Assembly (NCBI GenBank): GCA_026982585.1
Contig: JALSGW010000229.1
Span: 1 to 15,920, forward strand
Source: Alphaproteobacteria bacterium
GTDB lineage: Bacteria; Pseudomonadota; Alphaproteobacteria; Geminicoccales; Geminicoccaceae
Direction of reading: 5' to 3'
Length of the DNA stretch: 15,920 bases
Of the stretch, positions 7,110 to 14,699 are shown piece by piece. Under the pieces are notes generated by a model. The model ran no database searches. It saw only the letters and a program-made list of their open reading frames with translations, and was not told where the DNA came from. The translations under genes and the position numbers were made by a program. The first letter of the stretch is position 1, and each line of letters opens with the position of its first letter.

Positions 7110-8464
7110 ACCAGCCCCTCGGCTTCCAGCGCCCCGCCGCCCGGCACCCGGTCCAGCACCCGCCGGGCCATCTGGCCGCGCAGGTGGGGATCCACCACCC
7201 GCTCCAGCACCTCGCCCGCGAAGGCGTAGGTGAGCAGCGATTCCGCCACCGCCTGCGGCAGGCCGCGCGCGCGCAGGTAGAACAGCGCCGACGGGTCCAA
7301 CGCCCCCACCGTGGCGCCGTGGCTGCATTTGACGTCGTCGGCGAAGATCTCGAGCTCCGGTTTGGTGTCGACCTCCGCCTCGTCGGACAGAAGCAGGTTG
7401 TTGTTGGCCTGATAGGCGTTGGTCTTCTGGGCGTCGCGGTAGACCATGATGCGGCCGGCGAACACCGCCCGCGCCTTGCCGCCGACGATGCCCTTGAAGA
7501 ACTGGTCGGAATGGCAGCCCGGCTGTTCGTGGTGGACCCGCACGAACTGGTCCACATGCTCCCGCTCCATGGGCATGTAGAGCCCGTTGAGCAACGCCTC
7601 CGCGCCGGAGCCGCAGAGATGCACCTCGGTTTCGTTGCGCACGAGCCCGCCGCCCAGGCTTGCGATGTTGCGCACGAGCCGCGCCCCCGCGGCGAGCTGG
7701 ATGCGGCTGCGGGCGAGCAGGGTGGCGGATTGGGGCGGCGCCTGCATCACCTCATGGACGAGCTCCGCCCCCTCGCCGAGCTCCACCGCGCCCACCAGGT
7801 TCACCCACTGGCCCGCCTCGCCCTCGCCGAGGTGGCTTTCGATGAGGTGGAGCCGGGCGCCGGGGCCGAGCCGCACCACCAGGCGGGGATGGGTCATGCC
7901 CGCCTGTTCGCGGGCGTCCTGGAAGAACAACAGCTGCAGGGGCGCTTGCGGCCGCACCCCTGCCGCCAGCTCGACGACCGCGCCCGAGGTCCAGAAGGCG
8001 GCATTGAGCCAGGCGAAGGCCGAGCCCTCCTCCTCGGCCGGGCGTGTGAGCGCCGCGAGCCGCTCCGGCTGTCGGGCCGCAAGCCGCTCGAGGCTCGTAA
8101 TCGCCATGCCGTCGGGGAGCCCGCCGGTATGGCTGAGTTCGGGAACCAGGCGACCGTTGACGAAAATCAGGCGCCGGGCCTCGACGCCGCCGGCAAACGC
8201 CGCCTTGAGCTGTTCGAGCGGCGGCGCTGTCGCCTCAAGGAGCGGCAGCGCCTTCTGCACGCGGCCGAGGATGGAGGTGTATTTCCACTCCTCCACCCGC
8301 GAGGTGGGAAGGCCGATCTCGCACACCCGCCGCCACGCCTGCCGCCGCAGCTCGGCGAGCTCCGGGAGCTGGGAGCCCGGCAGCCGGTTGCGGGCGCGTG
8401 TGAACAGCTCTTCATAGGAGGGATCGGGAAGCACCGTGCGCGCGCGTGCCATGGTCCGCCTCAT
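7106..8464 (-). CDS. sufD: Fe-S assembly scaffold subunit SufD
   Basis: A 452-residue member of the SufB/SufD beta-helix family and part of the SufBC2D scaffold that builds clusters. The N-terminal helical region includes LPTSRVEEWKYT, typical of SufD. The C-terminal core holds VKCSHGATVG, in which His382 corresponds to E. coli SufD His360, a cluster-assembly residue at the SufB-SufD interface, followed by LFYLRARGL. The ATG at 8464 overlaps the sufC stop as ATGA, which favours it over the second ATG four codons in. The downstream end overlaps sufS in the same way. Confidence 0.95.
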   Translation of the reverse strand: MRRTMARARTVLPDPSYEELFTRARNRLPGSQLPELAELRRQAWRRVCEIGLPTSRVEEWKYTSILGRVQKALPLLEATAPPLEQLKAAFAGGVEARRLIFVNGRLVPELSHTGGLPDGMAITSLERLAARQPERLAALTRPAEEEGSAFAWLNAAFWTSGAVVELAAGVRPQAPLQLLFFQDAREQAGMTHPRLVVRLGPGARLHLIESHLGEGEAGQWVNLVGAVELGEGAELVHEVMQAPPQSATLLARSRIQLAAGARLVRNIASLGGGLVRNETEVHLCGSGAEALLNGLYMPMEREHVDQFVRVHHEQPGCHSDQFFKGIVGGKARAVFAGRIMVYRDAQKTNAYQANNNLLLSDEAEVDTKPELEIFADDVKCSHGATVGALDPSALFYLRARGLPQAVAESLLTYAFAGEVLERVVDPHLRGQMARRVLDRVPGGGALEAEGLV

Positions 8465-9216
8465 GCCGCCTTGCCGGCGAAGCCCTCATAGCCCCGCTCC
8501 TCCAGCTCGAGCGCGAGCTCCTTGCCGCCCGATCGCAGGATGCGCCCGTCCACCATGACGTGCACCCGGTCCGGCACGATGTGGTTGAGCAGGCGCTGGT
8601 AGTGGGTGATGATGAGAAAGGCCCGCTCGCCGCCGCGCAGGCGGTTGACGCCCTGGGCGACGGTCTTGAGGGCGTCGATGTCGAGACCCGAGTCGGTCTC
8701 GTCGAGCACCGCCAGCCTGGGCTCCAGCACCGCCAGCTGGAGGATTTCGTTGCGCTTTTTCTCGCCCCCGGAAAAGCCGACGTTGATGTCGCGCTTGAGG
8801 AGCTCCTGGGGCATGCCGAGCAGCTCCGCCGCCGCCCGCACTTGCTTGAGGAACTCCCCGGGCTTGACCTCCTCCTCGCCGCGCGCCTTGCGCAGGGCGT
8901 TGAGGGCCTGCCGGAGGAAGTACATGTTGCTCACCCCGGGGATCTCCACCGGGTACTGCATGGCCAGGAACAGCCCGGCGGCGGCCCGCTCCTCGGGCTC
9001 CATGGCGAGCAGGTCCTCGCCCAGGAACCGCACCGCGCCACCGGTCACCTCGTAGCCGTCGCGGCCCGCCAGCACATAGGCCAGGGTGCTCTTGCCGGAG
9101 CCGTTGGGCCCCATGATGGCGTGCACCTCGCCGGCCTCCAGCGACAGCGACACCCCCTTGAGGATCTCCTTGCCCTCCACCCGGGCGCGCAGGTCCTCGA
9201 TCTCCAACAGCGCCAT
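8461..9216 (-). CDS. sufC: Fe-S assembly ATPase SufC
   Basis: A 251-residue cytosolic ABC-type ATPase that drives conformational change of the SufBC2D scaffold. Motifs seen: Walker A GPNGSGKST (36-44), Q-loop region LAMQYPVEIPGV (84-95), signature FSGGEKKRNEI (148-158), Walker B leading into the SufC-typical LAVLDETDSGLDIDAL (168-183), and switch His205 (IITHYQRLL). Length is standard for the family. The ATG at 9216 follows GGAGG by 11 nt. It starts 23 bp after the sufB stop, the widest gap in the operon, and its own stop overlaps the sufD start. Confidence 0.96.
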   Translation of the reverse strand: MALLEIEDLRARVEGKEILKGVSLSLEAGEVHAIMGPNGSGKSTLAYVLAGRDGYEVTGGAVRFLGEDLLAMEPEERAAAGLFLAMQYPVEIPGVSNMYFLRQALNALRKARGEEEVKPGEFLKQVRAAAELLGMPQELLKRDINVGFSGGEKKRNEILQLAVLEPRLAVLDETDSGLDIDALKTVAQGVNRLRGGERAFLIITHYQRLLNHIVPDRVHVMVDGRILRSGGKELALELEERGYEGFAGKAA

Positions 9217-9239
9217 GATGCTTTGGTCCTCCGGTCGCT

Positions 9240-10685
9240 TCAGCCCACCGAGCCCTCGAGGGAGATGCCGAGCAGCTTGCGCGCTTCCACGGCGAATTCC
9301 ATCGGCAGCTCGTCCATGACCTCGCGGCAGAAACCGTTGACGATCAGCGCCACCGCATCCTCCTCGGAGATTCCCCGGGAGCGACAGTAGAACAGCTGGT
9401 CGTCGCTGATCTTGCTGGTGGTGGCCTCGTGTTCGGCCACCGCGCTGCGGTTGCGCACCTCGATATACGGCACCGTGTGCGCCCCGCAGCGGTCCCCGAT
9501 CAGCAGGCTGTCGCACTGGGTGTAGTTGCGCGCCCCCTCCGCCCCGCGCATGATCTTCACGAGACCCCGATAGGTGTTGTTGGAGCGGCCGGCGGCGATG
9601 CCCTTGGAGACGATGCGGGAGCGCGTGCGCTTGCCGATGTGGACCATCTTGGTGCCGGTGTCCGCCTGCTGGTGGTTGTTGGTCACCGCCACCGAGTAGA
9701 ACTCCCCGACCGACTCCTCCCCCTGCAGGATGCAGGAAGGATACTTCCAGGTGATGGCGGAGCCGGTCTCGACCTGGGTCCAGGAGATCTTGGAGCGCCG
9801 GCCCTTGCACAGCCCGCGTTTGGTGACGAAGTTGTAGATGCCGCCCTTGCCGTCCTTGTCTCCCGGATACCAGTTCTGGACGGTGGAATATTTGATCTCG
9901 GCCTCGTCCAGGGCGATCAGCTCCACCACCGCCGCATGCAGCTGGTTCTCGTCCCGCATGGGCGCGGTGCAGCCTTCCAGATAGCTCACATAGCTGCCCT
10001 CGTCGGCGATGATGAGGGTGCGCTCGAACTGGCCGGTGCCGGCGGCGTTGATGCGGAAATAGGTGGAAAGCTCCATCGGGCAGCGTACGCCCTTGGGCAC
10101 GTAGACGAAGCTGCCGTCGGTGAAGACCGCCGAGTTGAGGGCGGCGTAGAAATTGTCCCCCGGCGGCACGACGGTTCCCAGATACTTGCGCACCAGCTCG
10201 GGATGGTCCCGCACCGCCTCGGAGATGGAGCAGAAGATGATGCCGAGCTCCTCGAGCTTCTGTTTGAAGGTGGTGGCCACCGAAACCGAGTCGAACACAT
10301 AGTCCACCGCCACCCCGGCCAGGATCTCCTGCTCCCGGATCGGGATGCCGAGCTTCTCGTAGGTGCGCCGGATCTCGGGATCGATGTCGTCGAGCGACTT
10401 CGGCCGTTCCTTCTGTTTGGGTGCTGCGAAATAGGAGATGGCCTGGAAGTCGATGGGCGGATAGTGGACCTTGGCCCACTTCGGCTCCTCCATCGCCTGC
10501 CAGCGCCGGTAGGCCTCAAGCCGCCATGCGGTGAGCCAGTCGGGCTCGCCCTTCTTCTTGGAGATCATGCGGATGATGTCTTCGTTGAGCCCCGGCGGCG
10601 CGGTCTCCTCCTCCACCGGAGTGGTGAACCCCCATTTGTACTCGCCGCCGGTGACCTCGCGGACGGTCTCGATGGCCGAAGACAT
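9240..10685 (-). CDS. sufB: Fe-S assembly scaffold subunit SufB
   Basis: A 481-residue scaffold subunit on which Fe-S clusters are assembled together with SufC and SufD. The C-terminal core is nearly textbook: NYTQCDSLLIG, where Cys391 corresponds to the essential E. coli SufB Cys405, and AEHEATTSKI (417-426), carrying the Glu-His-Glu triad matched to E432-H433-E434 of E. coli. FYCRSRGISEEDA and the terminal ISLEGSVG also fit. The ATG at 10685 has GAGGG 6 nt upstream, lying in the end of the regulator gene. The gap from the regulator stop is only 9 bp, so the two are surely co-transcribed. Confidence 0.97.
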   Translation of the reverse strand: MSSAIETVREVTGGEYKWGFTTPVEEETAPPGLNEDIIRMISKKKGEPDWLTAWRLEAYRRWQAMEEPKWAKVHYPPIDFQAISYFAAPKQKERPKSLDDIDPEIRRTYEKLGIPIREQEILAGVAVDYVFDSVSVATTFKQKLEELGIIFCSISEAVRDHPELVRKYLGTVVPPGDNFYAALNSAVFTDGSFVYVPKGVRCPMELSTYFRINAAGTGQFERTLIIADEGSYVSYLEGCTAPMRDENQLHAAVVELIALDEAEIKYSTVQNWYPGDKDGKGGIYNFVTKRGLCKGRRSKISWTQVETGSAITWKYPSCILQGEESVGEFYSVAVTNNHQQADTGTKMVHIGKRTRSRIVSKGIAAGRSNNTYRGLVKIMRGAEGARNYTQCDSLLIGDRCGAHTVPYIEVRNRSAVAEHEATTSKISDDQLFYCRSRGISEEDAVALIVNGFCREVMDELPMEFAVEARKLLGISLEGSVG

Positions 10686-10694
10686 GTCGTACCC

Positions 10695-11168
10695 TCACCC
10701 TGCAGCCAACGATTCGGAATCCCGCCTGAGCGCCCGCTCCTCGGGGAGGAGAAAGGCGTCCGGGACGGTGGTGGCCATCTCGGCCAGCGTGATCTCGGAC
10801 AAGGCGCGCCGGATCGCCTCGTTGATGCGCTGCCAGTTGGCGCGCGCCGGGCACAGGCGTTCGATCTCGCAGTCGCCGCTGCCCTCCTCGATGCAGGCGG
10901 TGAGCGCGATCGGGCCGTCCAGCGCCTCGATGATCTCGGCCACGGTGATCGCCCGGGCCGGCCGGGCGAGACCGTAACCGCCATACGCCCCGCGGTGCGA
11001 GGCGAGCAGACCGGCCCGGCCGAGCAGCTTGAGGATTTTGCTCGCGGTGGCGGGCGGCACCCCGGTGGCCTCGGCGATGTCGGCGGCGCTGCGCGGCCCT
11101 TGCGCATCCCGCGCGAGATGCGTCATCATCGCGATGCCGTAGTCGCAAAGCCGGCTCAGGCGGATCAC
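10695..11168 (-). CDS. Rrf2-family regulator of the SUF operon (IscR-like)
   Basis: A 157-residue DNA-binding regulator of the Rrf2 family, closest in feel to the SUF-operon regulator group. A winged helix-turn-helix covers about residues 5-70, with the recognition region TGVPPATASKILKLLGRAGL and the wing SHRGAYGGYGLARP. Three cysteines, Cys92, Cys100 and Cys106 (spacing C-x7-C-x5-C), sit where IscR has its [2Fe-2S] ligands (C92, C98, C104), so I infer it senses Fe-S status and represses or modulates its own operon. The start is GTG at 11168: the frame closes shortly upstream and MIRLSRLCDYG is the expected N-terminus. Its ribosome site is weak (AAGGG, 9 nt away), which would keep regulator levels low. 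It leads the SUF operon, 9 bp before sufB. Confidence 0.93.
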   Translation of the reverse strand: MIRLSRLCDYGIAMMTHLARDAQGPRSAADIAEATGVPPATASKILKLLGRAGLLASHRGAYGGYGLARPARAITVAEIIEALDGPIALTACIEEGSGDCEIERLCPARANWQRINEAIRRALSEITLAEMATTVPDAFLLPEERALRRDSESLAAG

Positions 11169-11189
11169 GGGCAGAACCCTTTTAAAATC

Positions 11190-11204
11190 GGACCAAAGTG
11201 GTCC
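11190..11204. promoter_or_regulatory. Rrf2/IscR-like operator (inverted repeat) upstream of the SUF operon
   Basis: GGACCAAAGTGGTCC is a perfect inverted repeat with 6-bp arms and a 3-bp AT-rich centre. Its core, GACCA-AAG-TGGTC, resembles the IscR type 1 core GACTR-WWW-YAGTC, with AT flanks at 11187-11188 and 11207-11208. It ends 22 bp before the regulator GTG and abuts TTTTAAAA (11180-11187), the likely -10 region, so a bound repressor would block the promoter. It is also about 90 bp upstream of the divergent acyl-CoA dehydrogenase gene. That it is the autoregulatory site is inference from position and symmetry. Confidence 0.65.
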
Positions 11205-11292
11205 TCATTGCGCGCCACACATGGCGCCGATCGCGGGGGCTGTCAAGAGCGTGGGGCGGGCAGGCGGTGCCGGAAGCAGGGGAGAGCCGCAG

Positions 11293-13035
11293 ATGAGCGA
11301 CGGATATCGGGCGCCCGTGGAGGAGATGTTGCTGGTGCTGCGGGCGATCGGCGGAATCGAAACCCTGCCGCCCTCGGCGGAGCGGCCGGAGGTGGATCTC
11401 GAGACCTGCCGGCTGCTGCTCGAGGAGGCGGCCCGGTTCGCCGCCGAGGTGTTGGCTCCGCTCGCACCGCGCATGGACCGCGAGCCGCCGCGGCTGGCCG
11501 ACGGCGAGGTGGTGACCACGCCGGGCGTGAAGGAGGCCTACGCCCGTTTCATCGAGGCGGGATGGAACGGCCTCGTGTTTCCGGAACGCTGGGGCGGCCA
11601 GGGGCTGCCGCGGCTTCTGCAGGCGGCGACCGATGAGATGTGGAACGCCGCCAACATGACGTTCGCCCTCTGTCCGCTGCTCACCCAGGCGGGGATCGAG
11701 GCCCTGCTCGCCCACGGCGGCGACGAGCTCTGCCGTCGCTATCTGCCGCCGCTTGTGAGCGGCCGCTGGACCGCCGCCATGTGTCTCACCGAGCCCCAGG
11801 CCGGTTCCGACCTGGGGGCGCTGCGCTGTCGGGCCGAGCGGTCGGAGGACGGCTACCGGCTGTTCGGCCAGAAGATCTTCATCACCTTCGGCGATCACGA
11901 TCTCGCCGACAACATCATACACTTCGTGCTCGCCCGTCTGCCCGACGCGCCGGCGGGAACACGGGGGATCTCCCTGTTCCTGGTCCCCAAGTGGCTGCCG
12001 GACGAGGCGGGGCGGCCGGTGCGCCGCAACGACATGCGCTGTCTCAAGCTCGAGGACAAGCTCGGCATCCACGGCAGTCCCACCTGCGTGATGGCCTACG
12101 GCGAGGAGGGCGGCGCGGTCGGCTATCTGATCGGCGAGGAGCATCGGGGTCTGCGCTGCATGTTCACGATGATGAACCAGGCCCGGATCGCGGTCGGCAA
12201 CGAGGGGCTCGGCGTGGCCGAGGCGGCCTTCCAGAAGGCGCTCGCCTACGCCCGCGAGCGCGTCCAGGGCCGGCGCGGGGGCCGTCCCGTCCCCATCCTC
12301 GCCCATCCCGACGTGCGCCGCATGCTGCTGACCATGCGCGCCGTGACCGCCGCCATGCGCTGTTTGTGCTACGAGACCGCCGCCTGGCTCGACCGCAGCG
12401 AGCGGGCGCCCCGGCCGGAGGAGCGGGAGCGGGCGCGCGCGCGGGTGGCCCTTCTGACCCCGGTGTGCAAGGCCTGGTGCACCAACCGGGCGGTCGAGGT
12501 GGTCTCGCTCGCCCTCCAGGTGCACGGCGGCGCCGGTTACATCGAGGAGACCGGCATCGCGCGTCTGTACCGGGATGTGCGCATCACCCCCATCTACGAG
12601 GGCACGAACGGCATCCAGGCCATCGATCTGGTGCAGCGCAAGCTCTTCCTCGAGGAGGGCGAAGCGCCCTGGGCGCTGCTGCGGGAGCTGTGGGAGGAGG
12701 GCGAGCGGTTGCGCACAAGCCCCCTCGCCGCTGCGAGCGGCGCGCTCATGCAGGCGCTCTCCGTTCTCGAACAGGCCACGAAGGAGCTGCAGCAGGCGGA
12801 TGCCGACGACAGGGAGGCCGCCGCCATGCCCTATCTCGAACTGTTCGGCTGGAGCGTGGGGGCGGTCTTGTTGGCGCGGCTCGCCCGAAGTGCAGCCGAG
12901 ACCGCTCTCGGCCCCAGGCTGATCGGCGCAGCCCGCTTCTATCTCGAGCAGCTGCTGCCGCAGGCGGCTGCGCTTGCGGGCGCCATCCGGGCGGGGGTCG
13001 CGGCCTTGGATCCGGACTGGCTCGGGGAGCCCTGA
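11293..13035 (+). CDS. Acyl-CoA dehydrogenase, long DmdC-like type
   Basis: A 580-residue FAD-dependent acyl-CoA dehydrogenase, expected to form the alpha,beta double bond of an acyl-CoA and pass electrons to ETF. It starts with the short YRAPVEEMLLVLR segment of DmdC-type enzymes, then the helical N-terminal domain, the beta domain with CLTEPQAGSDLG (164-175), and the C-terminal helical domain with NQARIAVG and LALQVHGGAGYIEE. Glu436 in IYEGTNGIQAIDL (434-446) is the predicted catalytic base. An extra helical domain of about 120 residues follows (PF12806 type), making it longer than ~380-residue FadE-like enzymes. ATG at 11293 has GGAGAG 6 nt upstream. DmdC acts on methylmercaptopropionyl-CoA, but many relatives act on other acyl-CoAs and no dmd gene is nearby, so the substrate is open. 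It is divergent from the SUF operon. Confidence 0.92.
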   Translation: MSDGYRAPVEEMLLVLRAIGGIETLPPSAERPEVDLETCRLLLEEAARFAAEVLAPLAPRMDREPPRLADGEVVTTPGVKEAYARFIEAGWNGLVFPERWGGQGLPRLLQAATDEMWNAANMTFALCPLLTQAGIEALLAHGGDELCRRYLPPLVSGRWTAAMCLTEPQAGSDLGALRCRAERSEDGYRLFGQKIFITFGDHDLADNIIHFVLARLPDAPAGTRGISLFLVPKWLPDEAGRPVRRNDMRCLKLEDKLGIHGSPTCVMAYGEEGGAVGYLIGEEHRGLRCMFTMMNQARIAVGNEGLGVAEAAFQKALAYARERVQGRRGGRPVPILAHPDVRRMLLTMRAVTAAMRCLCYETAAWLDRSERAPRPEERERARARVALLTPVCKAWCTNRAVEVVSLALQVHGGAGYIEETGIARLYRDVRITPIYEGTNGIQAIDLVQRKLFLEEGEAPWALLRELWEEGERLRTSPLAAASGALMQALSVLEQATKELQQADADDREAAAMPYLELFGWSVGAVLLARLARSAAETALGPRLIGAARFYLEQLLPQAAALAGAIRAGVAALDPDWLGEP

Positions 13036-13081
13036 GAACAGGAACGCCCGATCCCCCCTCTTCGCTCGCGCTCACATCCGG

Positions 13082-13098
13082 ACGGCTGCGGCCGCCGT
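13082..13098. terminator. Weak GC-rich hairpin between convergent genes
   Basis: ACGGC and GCCGT form a 5-bp stem around a 7-base loop in the 104-bp convergent spacer between the acyl-CoA dehydrogenase and the M23 peptidase genes. There is no T-run. Position alone suggests a terminator for one or both genes; GC-rich DNA yields such stems by chance. Confidence 0.2.
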
Positions 13099-13139
13099 GC
13101 GCCGCGCCCGGTTGATCCACGGGCTGGCAGGGCTTCGCC

Positions 13140-14579
13140 TCAACGCAGCGATTCGCCCGAAGACGGTTTCCGTTCGCCCGCCCTGTGGATGCGGTTCTGG
13201 GCCACCAGCACCTCGTCCGAGAGATTCTCGCGCAGGGCGTCGATGCGGGCGACCTCCTCGAGGAAGCGGCTCAGTTCGGCCCCTTCGAGTTTGACCGCCT
13301 CCGCCTGGCGCAGCGAGAGGGGATCGATCACCCGGCCGCGGTAGCGCACCTCGTAGTGCAGATGCGGGCCCGTGACCATGCCGGTGCTGCCGACGTAGCC
13401 GATCACCTGGCCCTGTTTGACCCGCACCCCGCGCCGGATGCCCTTGGCGATGCCCTGCATGTGGGCGTAGGCGGTGACATACTCGGCGTTGTGTCGGATG
13501 CGCACGTAGATGCCGAGGTTGCCGTTGCGCCCCGCGAAGGTCACCACCCCGTCGCCGGCGGCGAAGATCGGCGTGCCGCGCGGCGCCGCGAAATCGACCC
13601 CCTTGTGGAGGCGGGTGAAGCCGAGGATCGGGTGCTTGCGTTTGCCGAACGGCGAGGACAGGCGGGCGCCGTTGATGGGGGTGCGCATGAGGGACTTGCG
13701 CAGCGAGCGCCCCTCCCGGTCGAAATACTCCACATCCTCGGAGCGCCGGAAGCGATAGGCGTCCAGCTGCCTGCCTCCGACCTCGAGGGCGGCGTAGAGG
13801 ATCTCCCCCGCGCGCGGCTCGCCGCCGCCTTTGGGCCGCAGCCGTGTGAACAGCACCTGGAAGCGGTCGCCCGGTTGGATGTCACGCTGGAAATCCACAT
13901 CCCAGCTGAACAGCCGCACCATGGCGAACAGGGTCTCGAGGGGAAGCCCCTCCTCTGCCGCCGCCTCGTAGAGGCTCGCCGCGATCTCGCCCGACACCAA
14001 GACGTGCTCCACCTCCACCGGCAGCCGGATCCGCTCCACCGAAAACCCCTGGCCCGGCTCACGGCTGAGGCGGAGCTGTTCGTCCCAGTCGAGTTCGATG
14101 GCGAGCGCGGCGAGCTGCAGGCGGTCGCCGGAATCGGTCTCGGGAAGGAGCTCCAGGGAGATGGTCTGGCCCACCTTGAGCCGCCTCGGATCGAAGGCCG
14201 ACTTGAGGGTCTCGATCGCCGCCTCCGCCTCGCCCGGCACCACCCCCTGGCGCAGCAGGATCTCGAACAGGGTGTCGCCCCGTTTGACGTCCACGCTCCG
14301 GAGCACGGCCGGCGGCTCCGAAACCTCCGGCTCCGGCACCGCCGTCTCCGGCTCCGGCGGCAGGGCGGCGAGCGCCACACCCGGCTCCGGGGCGCCGTCG
14401 TCTCGGGCCGGGACGGTGGCGCGCGTCTCCTCGGCAGCCGGCCGCTCCAGCTCCGGCAGGGAAGGGGTGAAGAGACGCACCGACAACAGCAACCCGACCG
14501 CCGCCGCCGAGAGCACGGTCAGACGGGCAAGCCTGCGGGTGCGCAAGCTCCCCCGCGGCCTGGTCCGACTCCCCAACAC
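13140..14579 (-). CDS. Membrane-anchored M23 family peptidoglycan DD-endopeptidase with LysM-like domain
   Basis: A 479-residue envelope protein predicted to cut peptide cross-links in peptidoglycan. An Arg-rich cytoplasmic start is followed by one TM or uncleaved signal segment (about 18-36), a Pro/Glu-rich periplasmic linker (41-93), a LysM/OapA-like region (VDVKRGDTLFEILLRQG, 97-113, continuing to ~143), a middle domain with SWDVDFQRDIQPGDRF, and the M23 lasso domain from about 300. Zinc ligands are His325 and Asp329 (HKGVD) and His408 (GPHLHYE); His373 (AYAHM) and His406 are the other catalytic histidines. All are intact, so it should be an active enzyme and not an EnvC-like activator. 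About 55 residues extend beyond the domain, probably helical. The GTG at 14579 has a strong GGAGGA 5 nt upstream. MepM-like, but the family is broad. Confidence 0.92.
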   Translation of the reverse strand: MLGSRTRPRGSLRTRRLARLTVLSAAAVGLLLSVRLFTPSLPELERPAAEETRATVPARDDGAPEPGVALAALPPEPETAVPEPEVSEPPAVLRSVDVKRGDTLFEILLRQGVVPGEAEAAIETLKSAFDPRRLKVGQTISLELLPETDSGDRLQLAALAIELDWDEQLRLSREPGQGFSVERIRLPVEVEHVLVSGEIAASLYEAAAEEGLPLETLFAMVRLFSWDVDFQRDIQPGDRFQVLFTRLRPKGGGEPRAGEILYAALEVGGRQLDAYRFRRSEDVEYFDREGRSLRKSLMRTPINGARLSSPFGKRKHPILGFTRLHKGVDFAAPRGTPIFAAGDGVVTFAGRNGNLGIYVRIRHNAEYVTAYAHMQGIAKGIRRGVRVKQGQVIGYVGSTGMVTGPHLHYEVRYRGRVIDPLSLRQAEAVKLEGAELSRFLEEVARIDALRENLSDEVLVAQNRIHRAGERKPSSGESLR

Positions 14580-14699
14580 GCTGCTCCTCCCAGAGGTTGC
14601 AAGATCAACCCCGGCCGAATCCCCGGAGCACGCCGCAGGGGATCCGCCCGCGTAACTGCCTCCCTCCGGGCGCTACCATGGCCTCCGTCCCGGATCCCG

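Noticed and set aside
5452..11204. The SUF region as a new system
   Set aside because: All genes match known SUF families with intact catalytic residues. Only the operator variant and the missing sulfur shuttle deserve attention.
9429..11636. A 735-codon plus-strand open frame crossing sufB, the regulator and into the acyl-CoA dehydrogenase
   Set aside because: It is the antisense shadow of sufB and the Rrf2 gene, runs through a spacer with an operator, and then enters a wrong frame of the next gene.
14580..14699. Possible tRNA or small RNA in the spacer before the M23 gene
   Set aside because: The GCGCTACCA string looked tRNA-like at first, but no acceptor stem, anticodon arm or T-loop can be built around it, and no promoter or terminator is clear.
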